This document shows, in pieces, positions 1 to 12,680 of a stretch of 64,000 bases of DNA (position 1 is its first letter; each line of letters begins with the position of its first letter). The DNA is taken from assembly GCA_040954595.2 (NCBI GenBank), contig CM082598.2:8122001-8186000 (forward strand). The letters run 5' to 3'. The notes under the pieces are model-generated. The model was not told the DNA's origin. It saw nothing but the letters and a program-made list of their open reading frames with translations, and did not search any database. The translations under genes and the position numbers were made by a program. The stretch is from Balanoglossus misakiensis. Its lineage: Eukaryota; Hemichordata.

Positions 1-1483
1 AGTAACAAGGCCAGAATGGACAGTATTCTGCCCATTAATTTTAAGTGTTTGAAGGGGTCATCCTTTGCGTCAACATTAACCAAGCCAGACAGTAACCAGG
101 CCAGAATGGACAGTATTCTGCCCATTAATTTTAAGTGTTTGAAGGGGTCAACCTTTGCGTCAACATTAACCAAGCCAGACAGTAACCAGGCCAGAATGGA
201 CAGTATTCTGCCCATTAATTTTAAGTGTTTGAAGGGGTCAACCTTTGCGTCAACATTAACCAAGCCAGACAGTAACCAGGCCAGAATGGACAGTATTCTG
301 CCCATTAATTTTGAGTGTTTGAAGGGGTCAACCTTTGCGTCAACATTAACCAGAGCACTCAGTAACCAGGCCAGAGTGGACAGTATGCAGCCCATTAATT
401 TTGAGTGTTTGAAGGGGTCAACCTTTGCGTCAACATTAACAAGGCCAGACAGTAACAAGGCCAGAATGGACAGTATTCTGCCCATTACTTTTGAGTGTTT
501 GGTGGGGTCAACCTTTGCGTCAACATTAATCAGGCCAGAGTGGACAGTGTGCTGCCCATTAATTTTAAGTGTTTGAAGGGGTCAACCTTTGCGTCAACAT
601 TAACCAGGCCAGACAGTAACCAGGCCAGAGTGGACAGTATTCTGCCCATTAATTTTGAGTGTTTGATGGGGTCAACCTTTGCGTCAACATTAACCAGAGC
701 ACACAGTAACCAGGCCAGAGTGGACAGTATGCAGCCCATTAATTTTGAGTGTTTGGTGGGGTCAACCTTTGCGTCAACATTAACCAGAGCACACAGTAAC
801 CAAGCCTGAGTGGACAGTATGCTGCCCATTAATTTTGAGTGTATGGTGGGGTCAACCTGTGCGTCAACATTAACCAGAGCACACAGTAACCAGGCCAGAG
901 TGGACAGTATCCAGCCCATTAATTTTGAGTGTTTGGTGGTGTCAACCTTTGCGTCAATATTAACCAGGCCAGACAGAAAGCAGGCCAGAGTGAACAGTAT
1001 CCTGCCCATTAATTTTGAGTGTTTGGTGGGGTCAACCTTTGCGTCAACATTAACTAGAGCACACAGTAACCAGGCCAGAGTGGACAGTATGCTGCCCATT
1101 AATTTTGAGTGTTTGGTGGGGTCAACCTTTGCGTCAACATTAACCAGAGTACACAGTAACCAGGCCAGAGTGGACAGTATGCTGCCCATTCATTTTGAGT
1201 GTTTGGTGGGGTCAACCTTTGCGTCAACATTAACCAGAGCACACAGTAACCAGGCCATTGTGGACGGTATGCTGCCCATTATTTTTGAGTGTTTGGTGGG
1301 GTCAACCTTTGCGTCAACATTAACCACAGCACACAATAACCAGGCCAGAGTGGACAGTATGCTGCCCATTAATTTTGAGTGTTTGGTAGGGTCAACCTGT
1401 GCGTCAACATTAACCAGGCCAGACAGAAAGCAGGCCAGAGTGGACAGTATCCAGTCCATTAATTTTGAGTGTTTTGTGGGTCA
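1..1483. repeat. 90-bp minisatellite, about 16 units
   Basis: Head-to-tail units of 90 bp run from the window edge to about 1,483, so the array probably continues outside. One unit (about 457-530) is only 74 bp and shifts the register. Because 90 is a multiple of three, long reading frames appear on both strands; the plus frame reads as a 30-residue repeat containing INFECLVGSTFASTLTR. That frame is broken by the 74-bp unit and by a TGA at 807-809, and the opposite strand is open too, so the peptides are most likely by-products of the period. Unit variants (CTG/CAG at one site, AAGGGG/GTGGGG at another) are arranged in blocks, as expected from unequal exchange. Confidence 0.95.
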
Positions 1484-2378
1484 ATTTGATCAAATACTGC
1501 CTCCTGCTGGCGCTGCATCATTTAAGAAATGTGAAAAGATGGCAAGACAGTTTTGGTAAGTGTGGGCCCCCTAACTGAAGCAAAAGCACAAACTGAAAAA
1601 CAAAGATATGAATTTGGAATAGTTTTATTTATTACATATGAAAAATAATGAAGACTTATGCTTCAAAGTAAGTATCGACGGAGTCGAACCGCCAATGCTG
1701 CAATGGCATCATACCCATAATACTTTTTTGCTTTTTGCATGAATTTCATTATTTTTCATATGCTGTGCAGCTAAAGTGTGGCTAGATGGCTAACTGCTGA
1801 TGTAAAATATCTTGCATACCAATTTGGAACAATTACCCCAAGTAGTGGTCAAACAGAAACAGCTTGCATTCAATTTGAAACAAGGTGACAAAAGTGGTCG
1901 AAATGAAACAATGAGCAAAAACAGTGTTTATCAAACTTAAATAATGTGCCAAAATAGCTCCTGTTGATATTGCACAAAATTAACTGTTGCATTTTACCCT
2001 TGAGTTATTTTTTATTTATAGGCAATTATGTGTTAATACTAATTATTACCTATGGGTAAAAACCATCAGTTTCTTAAGTACAAATCGCAAGAAGCTCCCC
2101 CATACATTTTTTAGTGTTTTTTTTTAAATCATGCAAGATAATTACATTCTGTGTGATAAACTAACTAACTTTACGCGCCTGGGGACAGTTAAAAACCTCG
2201 AGCCAAATATAAAATGAGGAAAAACTGCCCCCTCCCCCGTCCTGAATTTTAAAAGGTGGGGGCTCAAACTAACCAGAATTGTCTTGCCAACTCGTATTTT
2301 TCTGTGTACAATTTGATGTATTGTTGTTGCGTGAGATAGATGATTCGTGTTGATGCGTGAATTACGATGATGAAAGCA
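1484..2378. other. AT-rich non-coding stretch
   Basis: No gene is recognisable. The sequence just after the minisatellite contains a good splice-donor match (GTAAGTG at about 1,556) that ends the last open frame of the array; it is not supported by any recognisable exon. A tRNA-like fold lies at 1,669-1,725 (listed separately). Confidence 0.6.
1669..1725 (-). ncRNA. 57-nt tRNA-like fold lacking a D arm
   Basis: On the minus strand the sequence gives a 7-bp acceptor stem (AAGTATT with GATACTT, one G-U pair), an 8-nt linker where a D arm would be, a 5-bp stem with a 7-nt loop CATTGCA (anticodon position TTG), and directly after it a T arm GGCGG-TTCGACT-CCGTC, then discriminator A. The B-box GGTTCGACTCC is perfect. 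Against function: no A box, position 33 is A rather than U, no variable loop, and no T-run terminator close downstream. It could be a tRNA-derived SINE relic, a D-armless tRNA, or chance plus decay. Confidence 0.35.
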
Positions 2379-2566
2379 AAAAATCCATCGGCGAATCAAA
2401 CGGGCACACGACGAAATTCCATTACACGACGAGCGAACTGCGATGAAAAACGCGAACGCGGGTAACGTTGTAAAAAATCCATCGGCGAATCACAAGGGCA
2501 CACGGCGAAATTCCATTACACGACGAGCGACCTGCAATGAAGAACGCGAACGCGGGTTACGCTGCA
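2379..2566. repeat. 94-bp tandem duplication
   Basis: Two adjacent, slightly diverged copies share CCATCGGCGAATC, CATTACACGACGAGCGA and GAACGCGAACGCGGGT. The unit is CpG-rich compared with its AT-rich surroundings. No coding potential is supported. Confidence 0.85.
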
Positions 2567-2991
2567 AAAAATCGGCAGACAAATTACACGAATGCAAAGC
2601 AAAAATTATTTTACCTAACCTGACACTAATGAATTACCCAATAATTTTAATTTCTTATTATTACACCCCAATTAATCAGCATACCTTTGTAATATTAACA
2701 CCATTTATACACATCCCATAATGTTTATACCATCAAGTTAATACCCTTTTATTATTATTATACCACTAAAACCTTGTATTAACCATATTTTATTATTACA
2801 CCATAGACATTTACACCCAGTTATATTATACCGGTATTTACCCTCTGTACATGTACAGTTCTTATTTACCACGTGGCATTACCGTTGTTTTTATAGTATT
2901 TTAAATACTTATCATACCCTTGAAACCATAATATTATACCCTTGCAAACAGTTTTGTTACGGTACCCTTGTGCACACTGTTTTATAAGTCA

Positions 2992-3172
2992 TCATACACC
3001 AACCCATCACCATTCCATTACATTATATCATTTTTTATTAGCCTAACCTATTCATACACCAACCCTTCACCATTCCATTAGATTATACCATTTTTTATTA
3101 CCCTAACATATTCATACACCAACCCTTCACCATTCCCTCAGATTAAACCATTTTTATTAACCTAATCTATTG
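2992..3172. repeat. 60-bp tandem repeat, 3 copies
   Basis: Three consecutive units each begin CATACACCAACCC and carry TCACCATTCC and a TTTTTATTA tract. They follow a T/A-rich, non-coding stretch (2,567-2,991) in which nothing else is seen. Confidence 0.85.
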
Positions 3173-3224
3173 ACAGCATCCCTCTGCTTATGATATTGTT
3201 ATCTGGCGCGGCGTTGTTGTAGAT

Positions 3225-4012
3225 ATTGATTAGACTCCCTCCGGCGATGATATTACCAATGAACCTATTGGAAAAAAAGAATGAATATTATTAATTAGAT
3301 CAGATCAACAAATCATGGCGTTGTTCATCCCTCTGGTCACAGAAGCATCATCTGGCGTTGTTACAAGTTTAAGTTCATCCCTCCAGTACAGTATTAGGTG
3401 CGGGCGTCGTTACAAGTATTAAGTTCATCCCTCCAGTACAGTATAAGGTGGCGGCGTCGTTACAAGTATTAAGTTCATCCCTCCAGTACAGTATTAGGTG
3501 GCGGCGTCGTTACAAGTATTAAGTTCATCTCTCCAGTACAGTATTAGGTGGCGGCGTCGTTACAAGTATTAAGTTCATCTCTCCAGTACAGTATTAGGTG
3601 GCGGCGTCGTTACAAGTATTAAGTTCATCTCTCCAGTACAGTATTAGGTGGCGGCGTCGTTACAAGTATTAAGTTCATCTCTCCAGTACAGTATTAGGTG
3701 GCGGCGTCGTTACAAGTATTAAGTTCATCTCTCCAGTACAGTATTAGGTGGCGGCGTCGTTACAAGTATTAAGTTCATCTCTCCAGTACAGTATTAGGTG
3801 GCGGCGTCATTACAAGTATTAAGTTCATCTCTCCAGTACAGTATTAGGTGGCGGCGTCGTTACAAGTATTAAGTTCATCTCTCCAGTACAGTATTAGGTG
3901 GCGGCGTCGTTACAAATATTACACTCCCTCCAGCAGCAGTGTTACCAATGAACCTAATGTAAAAAAAAGAATGAAATTATTTTAATAAACTGATTAGATC
4001 AAGTCATCATCA
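3225..4012. repeat. Direct repeats flanking the 50-bp array
   Basis: About 75 bp containing TTACCAATGAACCTA, an A-run, and AGAATGAA...TTAGATCA occurs at 3,244-3,315 and again at 3,929-4,010, directly outside the 50-bp array. The array therefore sits inside a larger, older duplication. Confidence 0.7.
3371..3920. repeat. 50-bp minisatellite, 11 near-identical copies
   Basis: Eleven 50-bp units begin AAGTTCATCT and contain CTCCAGTACAGTATTAGGTG; most differ by 0-2 bases, implying recent expansion. A diverged half-unit precedes the array (3,326-3,370). Confidence 0.95.
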
Positions 4013-4184
4013 TTGATAAAAAAAACAATGATAAGAAGAAATAATTTAAAAATTAAAGCTACCAGCACCATTGGTGGGGCCCAAACAGTTCCCATGGTTA
4101 CCAGGGTTAGTATGCCAAGGCTGTATTCTGCTGTGAATACTAAGATATAGGAAATCTGGTCAAAGGTTACCCCGGGGTCACTGA

Positions 4185-4720
4185 AAATCGCGTCAGGGAC
4201 ACTGTGGTCTCATTTAGTGATTACACTAAAATGAGTCTACACATGAGTACAGACAGACAGACACACACATAGAGAGGCAATAAAATATGACCCTCCCCCG
4301 AAAACATTCGTTGTCCTTGATCTTATGTATGCCGGCCGGGTACAAGAGACAAACCAGCCAATCAATGAAAATTTTGTACAAATACAGAGCTCAAAGTTGC
4401 ATTTTAGTGAGCCCAAAAGCAAATTAGCTCAATGTTAGGACAATTTTACTTATGACACTCAAAGTATGCATTGCTGGGGTGGGATGGCAAGCAGCCTGTC
4501 CTGGTACAATAGACAAACCAGCCAATAAATGAAATGTGGTGAAGAATGAAGGGGTGGGTGTGATTAGTACATTTTGTAAAAAAAAAGACCTCGGAACTGT
4601 AATTTTGTGGGGGAAAAAGAATGGGATCCCCCCTTAAAGGTTTCAAAAAAAAGATGACCCCGTCCCTTTTGGATTTTAAAGTTTAAATTCCCCCCTGGAC
4701 TTTGCCGTCGCCCAAAGAAG
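4185..4720. repeat. G/C-run dispersed repeat (same family as 63.6-64.0 kb)
   Basis: Sequence around 4,260-4,540 (CCCCCGAAAACATTCG; GCTCAAAGTTGCATTTTA; CCTGGTACAATAGAC) recurs in the same order at 63,610-64,000. The start also carries a GGGACACTGTGGTCTCATTT word that recurs near 11,520, 43,070 (reverse) and 50,530. No coding frame is supported. Probably a decayed non-autonomous DNA element. Confidence 0.65.
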
Positions 4721-7700
4721 TCGACTCATCAATTCTAGAAAAGTAGACTTTTTGCCAAAAATGATGAAAAAATGCATAAAAATAGAATATTCAAACTATT
4801 TGTTCAAAAAAATATCGGACTGTATGTGGTTGACATAAGGTACTTGCATACCAATTGTCAAATCAATCTGACCAGTGGTTGTAGAGTTTCTGAGTTTTGA
4901 CCAATTTCAAATTGTCCCAGCTAATTTGCATTAATTTAAAAAGTTTAACTGAATATGTATGCCAGGTCAAATAACTGATTTGAAATTCAAGGTGCACACT
5001 CGTTGGCAAGGACAGCTGTGACAAATTTGAGAAGCCTAGGTATGGCAGCTTTTCAGAGCCAGGTGTGCAAAAAAAATCCAGGGAATGGGGCCCAAGCTCC
5101 TGACAAAAAAACAGCACAATACCAAAAAGGGACTCATATTACTAACAAAATGTAAGCCTGTAAGAAATCAAAAGCTGCAAATCTTTTTACCACCTTGTGT
5201 CAGTACTAAGCAACAAGACTTTTTATAGAGTTGCTGTTTTAGTGGTCTTTGCAGATGCTAGAGATTAAAAAAGAATCCAACAAGTTAAGATTTTCAGAAA
5301 CAATGATAGCTATATCAATTACTGTTTGAAAAAAATGTGATGTTTACCACCTTGTTTTCAGAAAAGTATTTAAATAAATGTTTTTCCAAAGAGTTAAAAC
5401 AAAGATTGGCAGCCATCTTGAATTTCAAAAAACTGCAACAATATCCCATATGCAACAAATATGCAAATTATACTATTTGACACCTGACTTTAGGTCAAGG
5501 GGTTTCAGAGAAGAGGACTACTCTTCAGACTCAGACAAAATAATAATGCAATATTCAGCAGAATTTAAAAAAATGACTAAGATCACTAAGGGACAATTCA
5601 CAACAAAGATCGAAACAATTAGACGTACCAATTTTAAAGATCATTATGAAAACTTTACAGATTCGGTCATAATGTAAACAAATAATATCACCCCTGTGGA
5701 CATGACAATCAGATATGCATATTCTAATATGATTTTTAGTCCAAATAAAAAGGCAACTGCCCCCAAAATACAAAATTGCAGGTTATGTCACAAACCTCAT
5801 GGAGATGCATACTAAATTTCAGAGAAAATTCCCCCCCCCCCACAAAAAAAATATGCAAATTTCACCACATTTTGAAGAAACAACTTGCGTCATCCCTAGA
5901 AACTTGCATAGTCAAAGAAATCCTACAAGCTTATTTCTTCTTCCAAAAACAGCAAAAACTCGTTTCAAACTACAAATATGCAGAATTCAGCACAATTTCA
6001 ACACGCATTACTTCGCTACCCCCAGACACCTGCATACCAAATTTGAAAGCATTTGCACCAGTGATTTCAGAAAAGAAAAGTGTTGACAGACATATGATGA
6101 CTGAACATCTATCTACCTGTCTGACAATATTTGCAGTGCTAAGAGCAGAGCTAGAGATTGGTGTTGTCTTTTCACATTTTAAATCATCACACTTTGCTTC
6201 TCAAAGCTACTATTCTGCTCTGCTTGAGAAATGACTTGGGACCATTTTTGGCAAACAATAGTCACTAATCTTCCTGAGTTTATAGTACAATGTACCTACG
6301 TTGTTTTAGTAATATACTGATTATGTTCAGACTTTTTCTTGTGTCTGCATATGTCTTTATTACAGAGGAATAATCTATCCAGTTGTCATTTTTCTGTTTA
6401 TTCAGATATAAACTAGTCTGGGTTGAAACAGTAGAAATTTTAAAATTGTCATACCTATTTCTGAAGAGAGTTCAAAACCAATACCTATGGGAAGCATTAT
6501 ATCAAATTTGCTGGGTAACTCTGGATTTATAACTTAGGCTAATTACAGTGCTAACTCACACTGGATGATTCAACGGTATTTTTAGATTCAGATCAAAATA
6601 TAAAGAACAGTACAAAGTGGCAAAATGGGATTGTTTTGTGAAAGCAAGTGGCTTACATTGAGAGACATTAGGGTACTATACTTAGGCCAAGTTGCTCAAA
6701 AATAATGGGGAAATCATTGGATGGGATGCATTTCATTATTGTCAGTATTACTTGTCTCTGTTCCTGGTCCAAGCATTACCTTATAAATTGAAACCAGTTT
6801 TATCACTGCTTTTATCACAGTTTAGTTAACTTGAAATAAATACGAGTTATATCATTACTCATACCATTGGTGTTGTCTTATCATTTTTTCACTGGAGATA
6901 GGAAGGCAAGATTGCAACTTACAGCTTTAGATTATTACGTGTTGAACCTTTCTGCAGTTATGATGGAAATAGTTTCAGCCTATACTATTTAAGATAAGAA
7001 TCCTATTGAATCAGTCTGTATTTTCTCGGCAGATTTTTATTGAAAATAATAGATTTATCGACAGTCACAAGTTGAGTACAACCAGAGTTTTGATCGGCTA
7101 CCAGCTATTATCAGCAAGTAGTTTCAAAGAATACAATTTTTGATGTAAAATTGCAAAAATTGCCCCAAGAACACAAATATGAAAATTTCACTAACATTTT
7201 ACAACATCTTACTTGGGTAACCCCTAGGAACGTTCCAAACAAATTTAAAAGCAATCTGACGAGGGATTTCAGAGAAAATGATTTTTGAGCAGAATTGGTA
7301 AAAATCACCCAAACTTACAAGTATGCAATTTTTTGTAACAATTTACGAAAATCACCTAGATCAAATATAGGAAGCTTCATGCTAAAGTTTAAAGAAATTT
7401 GCTATCACTTCCATTAATTGTTTATTTGCAAAAAATGTGGAAAAGTCCAAACAAGCATAAAAAATAGAAAATTCATGATATTAGCTCAATTAGGTTTATA
7501 TCCCTAGCCTGAGTGGGAACATGCCTACAAAATTCAAAGCAATCTACAAAAAGTTTCAGAGAAAACGATTTTCCAATAAAAATGGCAAAAATTGCCCCAA
7601 CAATATGCAAAACCAGCAACAATTTGTGCAAAACTAACTAAGATCACCTATAGGAAGCTCCATAACATATTTTAATGTATTGTATCCCATCTTAGGGTAG

Positions 7701-8480
7701 ATAAATACGTGGATGGAGTGCCTGGTTATCACATGTCATAGCCTTACATGAAGATATTTAGAAAAATGTAGAAATATAGTAATTTTCTTAAAATTTTCAC
7801 AATATGTGCCGAAATAGAAGTATCATTAAATGATAAAAAGAAAACACTCACACAATTATTTTATTTTTTGATTGAGTTGTTCAGATATTTCACCATAGGA
7901 AAACTATAACATTAGTTCTGCATGAAAAGTGCTGACTCAGCATTTTCCAGAATATTTTTTTTATCCCCTTACTGAAAACGTAGCATTGAAACACCCTATT
8001 ATCTCTCTATATTTGTTCTTAACATTCATAATAAACAATATTTATCTAAAATGGAAATGACAACAATTTAACTTTTGAGCAGTCAACTATTAACAGAAAC
8101 TTGGTGAGCTGTTTTAAAGATTTAATCAAAAGACTGGGAGACCCACCAAATAAACCTGACCAATTCACAAAGTAATTTACCTCACCTCTTAAGATCGAGC
8201 TTCAACAATAGTAGAAAAATGCTTGTGAAATATCAAAATTTACCAAGAAGCTTCATAAACATTTTTCTGATTAAGAGTGACTTTTGAAAAAATAATTTGG
8301 AAAGGATTCTATTATTTGATATTTTACATCAAAATGAAGGAAAAAAATCTCCAATGAGTTGAAATGAGAAATCCATGTACACAAACATTTGTGAAACACT
8401 TCCCCTATACCATTAATACAATTAGATCCCCTATTCAAATAGTCATAATCAACCCACTTTTTGATCGTGGAGGATAGCAC
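4721..8480. repeat. Ancient degenerate repeat field
   Basis: Stretches reading roughly AAATATGCAAATTT...CCCCTAGGAA...CAAATTTCAAAGCAATCTGACCAGT...TTTCAGAGAAAA recur at spacings near 110-130 bp (for example 5,380-6,080, 7,120-7,680). They resemble the sequences at 12,000-12,470 and 17,400-17,880. All short open frames here are interrupted in neighbouring copies, so no gene is called. Interpretation: an old tandem or multi-insertion repeat domain. 6,100-7,100 and 7,700-8,480 hold only AT-rich unique-looking DNA. Confidence 0.5.
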
Positions 8481-11480
8481 TACATAAAGGTTACCAAGTG
8501 GAGAATATTCAAGTGATTATTAGAGGTGTCCATGATAACCAACGGTAGATTGCTGCCCCAATAAAATTGATAGGGTGAATTAACTATTTGATTAAAAACA
8601 GTAACATATAAACTGGCTATGTAGCAGGTATACAACAAGTTATGGTTACCAGAAAAGGTACTTGACGGGGCCTGGAACTTCATGTTGAAATGCTATGTAT
8701 ACAGCATGTATACAGCAAATCATGCCGTAAGGGTCTTCAACATAGGATCCAAGGTCTTCTCCCCCTCCTGCACAGCCTAATTGATGACCACTTAAGACAC
8801 CGCCTGTGAATCAAATATATGTGCATGTTTATAAGTAAACCAATCACAAACTTGCATTAGGGACTGTCCAGAATATACTTCCAGGGGGGGCCGGAGGATT
8901 TTCAGGGGGGGGGGGGGGTCACCAACTTTCCCCCAAGAAAAATTAGGGGGGGGGGGAGCAGACATAAAAATCACAGTCCTTTAGGGGGGCCATGTAAAAA
9001 AACCTCACAAACTTAATATTTGCCCAGAAGTACTGATTTATAAGAAACAAACCAGCATGGCTACCTGGATGACAGATGAACTCCACAAGCGTATTATTAA
9101 ATCATCATAAGCTGGAATTTCGGGTAATTTTTACGGTGGTGTATTTCGTATATGTACTACAGTTTCTTGTTCTACTACTCTGTGAAGCATAATAAGATGT
9201 CCAACTTATTTGGCCTGCCAGCACAGACCATATATGTACAGTGAACAGTCAGTGTTGTTACTGTTGATAACTGAGCTCAATTCAAGTCCAGACAAGATTT
9301 AAAGAATTGGACTTTTTTGACAATCTATCTATACCAGCAGCTAGTGATAAATTAATTCTACATTTTATAGAATAAAGCATAGTACGCCTGAAGTATTTTG
9401 AAGAGTGACTGTGAATAAAGTAAGACATAATAAATCACATTCATTTTACTTGCTAAAACATGGTACTCGGGTGAGAATCCAGATTTAAAGCCATACTAGC
9501 CGTAACTCTTGTTAACTCTTAAGATTTGTTGACCTCGAAGTATGTGTTGATTTCTTTTCTATTTTGTTCAAAATTGCACAATATATGGGCAAGAATTCTA
9601 ATTCCTACAAACTAAAATAATACACAATATTTATTTTTTAAATGTCTTTTTGTTTGCAGTCTGAATCGAGCTTGTCTACAATTTTTGTGAGGCTCAACAC
9701 AGTCGAATTTGCAATTTCTGTCTCATTGATATCTCAAAGATATTAATGGCACCCTGCTTTCTGGTAATATTAAACTTAAAGAGACATTGGCTTTAACTTT
9801 TGTCAATTTTTATCTGAATGTTTTAGTCCTCTGTGTCAAGTGCACTTTCTTGGTCCACTCCTCAGAGTATGCTCATGTGTAACAGCAAATGTTTTGCCTG
9901 TGATGTACCTATTGTTTTGATTATAGTACAAACACATAAAATTATATTGTTTTGTGCCAGCCAAACTTGTTAAAAAAAGGTTTAAAAAACCCCATAAAAT
10001 TGTGCATGACTACATTATTTTTTAATTTACCAATTGAAAAACAAGAAACATTTTATTTAATATGTTTTTGCCAAAACTTGCAGAATCTTTTTAAAATACT
10101 GTAAAGGACACAATCTCATGTTTGATTTGAATTTTCTAAAAAATACTTGATTGTTGATTGTAAAAAAGAGAAAGTAAAATATGAAATTGTTAAACAATTG
10201 ATTGTTGTCAATTTCCTGAAACTGTCACACATAACCCATTGAAAAATGCTGTATTGAAAAATATAAATCAAATACTATGTCACTCTGCTTGATAATTAGA
10301 TACAATGATCATAATTGTATATTTTCCTTTGAAAAGCCTCTGATGCAAAAGTGCTGATGCAGTGTTTTTGACATGGCTTATTTACAACTGAAGTGTTTGA
10401 TATAGTGGACATAGTAGGAAGTTTTGTCATAATTAATTTATTTTCCGAAAACTACAATCTTAGTTGCCCATTGCTAGGCTTCCCAAAAGTGTGCCACTTG
10501 CAGTCCCTGCAAAAACATGATTTTTATGACCACTTAACTGTCCCCTGTAAAATTGGTTATATCAGTGTGTAAATGATCTCTTGATTGTTCTTGCAAAGGG
10601 TGATGAACTTGTCTTGTCAGACTGTTTGTGCCGTAGTCTGTAAGTATGCATGTATATATTGGGGGGCATGGAAAAAAACAGGAAATTTAAGGGGGGGGCA
10701 CAGATTTTCTGCACAATTTACTTGGGGGCCATGGAAAAAAATCACCAGGAAAATAAGAAATCCTCCAGCCCCACCCTGGAAGTAAATTCTGGACAGTCCC
10801 TTATGTCATACTAATAAGTCAAAAATGCAGAACATGGTATAATGTAGAGTCAGTGCTGTGTTGTGACAACACACAAAAATGGAATACTTAGCAGAGAAAT
10901 CTGTGAAAACAGCAATTTTGAAACTCCATTTACATCAGTAATAGTACTGCAGAGTAAAGAAGCTCCACATGGGTATACTCTTACATGGCAATCAGGTGAC
11001 AAATGATATTTATGTGTAAACAACAGAAACATGCACACAGACTTAATAACACTGTACCTAAAACATACCCACCCATGGACGGCAAACAAATAATTAAATT
11101 CAAGGCGCCTATATACAATTACAGCTATGGGTAATTCTGCCAATTCTAAATTTATGTCCAGTTCATTCACGTCATCATAATCATGTACAGGAAATCAATA
11201 ATGCCCTAAAAAAGCAAATATAGATGAACTCATGCTTACCAGAAAGTAGTCTTAACCAAGCTTCAGCGCACAGGAGAACGAGAAACCCTGGACCAGTTGA
11301 AATTGCGATATCGTGGCTTCCATCTGTGAATGAAATATGCATAGCAGTTAGTAACAAATCATAAACCTGTATGTCGTGATATAAGGGAGTGTTGAGAATA
11401 TACTTCCCCAGGAATTGAGGTGGCTGTATGATTTCCAGGGGGCCATCGATATTTTTACATAAGACATTTTTGGGGGCACA
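8480..11480. repeat. Older paralogous copy (copy C) of the 14-20 kb duplication
   Basis: 8,480-8,859 followed by 10,804-11,330 aligns, with many differences, to 15,690-16,170. Shared landmarks are TCCATGATAACC, the GGTTACCAG/CTTACC site, CTGTGAATCAAATATAT, CATGGTATAATGTAG and CTCCATTTACATCAGTA. The copy is split by the TIR element at 8,860-10,800. A second CTTACC module follows at 11,240-11,323. Confidence 0.7.
8860..10800. mobile_element. 1.94-kb non-autonomous TIR element with TTA target duplication
   Basis: The left end GGGACTGTCCAGAATATACT and the right end read in reverse complement (GGGACTGTCCAGAATTTACT) match, and the similarity continues through TTCCAGGG, CCGGAGGATT and a G-run for about 60 bp. 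TTA directly flanks both ends (8,857-8,859 and 10,801-10,803). Removing the element with one TTA gives a junction that matches the paralogous copies near 15,950 and 21,100, an independent empty-site check. The interior is AT-rich with no transposase, so it is non-autonomous. A 3-bp TWA duplication fits PIF/Harbinger, but no other evidence fixes the family. Confidence 0.85.
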
Positions 11481-12680
11481 AAACACTGGACTTTTTGGGA
11501 TGGCTATGAAAAAATAGCGTCAAGGACACTGCGATCCCATTTGAGGATTACGCAGAATAAGTTATACACAAGAATAAAAATCACATGTGACATTGGCAAG
11601 CAGATATGACCTAACCATATATAAATATGAAAATGTAAAAAAAAAATAACAAGGAACATGCCCAATACACTGTCATGTGTCGTGGCAGGCTTAAAAGCTG
11701 TGCTATAAAAATTTATGTTTGACCAAAAATTGTGTGTAGAAACACACATGACAAGCAACTTCTTACAGTCAGCCCTGGGACAGACGGACAGACATTCAAT
11801 AGCTAGTGGTCTCTGTAACAGCTGGCCTATTAAAGTTATGTAAACATATAGTGTAAACAGTCTGGGGGTACCAATACCTTGTAAACAGTAACTTTCAATG
11901 CAACTGGACATTAGTTTAGAAGATTTGCTAACCAAAAACAATAATTTGCAAAAAAACTCGCTAAATATTTCTTCAAAAGTGAAAAAAACACATACTTGCA
12001 AATATCACCAAAATTGTTCAAAATCCTAACTTAAATCACCACAAGGAACATGCCTGCCAAAAAGCGAAACAATCGAAGCAATCTGACAAGTGGTTTCAGA
12101 GGGGAAAGATGACAAAAAAATTATCAAAATTATAAATATGTAATTTTTTGCAATAATCTGAACAAAACCATGGTTACTCAGACAACCTATAAGAAGCTTC
12201 ATACTAAATTTCAAAGAAGTAGGCCGATCACTTTCAGAAAGGAAGATTTTTTACCAATAATGATGAAAAATTAATATAAACAAATGTATCAAAAATAGAA
12301 AATCAATATTAGCTCAAAACATACAGGACTGTTTGAGGTAGACATAAGGTACCTGCATACCAATTTCCAAATCAATCTGACCAGTAGTTGTTCAGTTTGA
12401 GTTTTGACCCATTTCATATTTTTCCATCTAATTTGCATATTTTTGTCAATAATGCAGAAAAAGACAAAACAACAAAAAATAGAAAATTCATAATATTAGC
12501 TCAAACCTACAGGACAGTATGGCGTTTATTGACATATCTATATGAATATGGATAGCGTATGATGGGGGAGTATAACTTCTGAGGGGGTCATCAATTTTTT
12601 GTCATAACTTTTGGGGGGCAAAGAAAAAATAACCTAAAAAGTAGGAAATCCTACACCCCCCCCCCCCCAAGCTTTCATTC
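11389..12680. repeat. Degenerate G-run element fragments
   Basis: 11,389-11,500 and 12,560-12,675 resemble the termini of the 8,860-10,800 element (GAATATACTTCC; GGAAATCCT with a long C-run) but have lost the exact ends. Between them lies 11,515-11,565 with the recurrent AAGGACACTG/CCCATTTGAGGATTACGCAG word and more of the degenerate repeat field. Confidence 0.5.

Noticed and set aside
530-1459. Minus-strand frames of 219 and 89 codons
   Set aside because: By-products of the 90-bp minisatellite; the other strand is equally open and the peptides are only the repeat unit.
1-3920. CRISPR array
   Set aside because: The repeats are head-to-tail without unique spacers, and the genome is eukaryotic.
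10585-10785. 66-codon frame at the right end of the TIR element
   Set aside because: It covers the G-run terminal repeat itself; the related MITE lacks it.
8860-10800. LTR retrotransposon
   Set aside because: The ends are inverted rather than direct repeats, the duplication is 3 bp, and no gag or pol is present.
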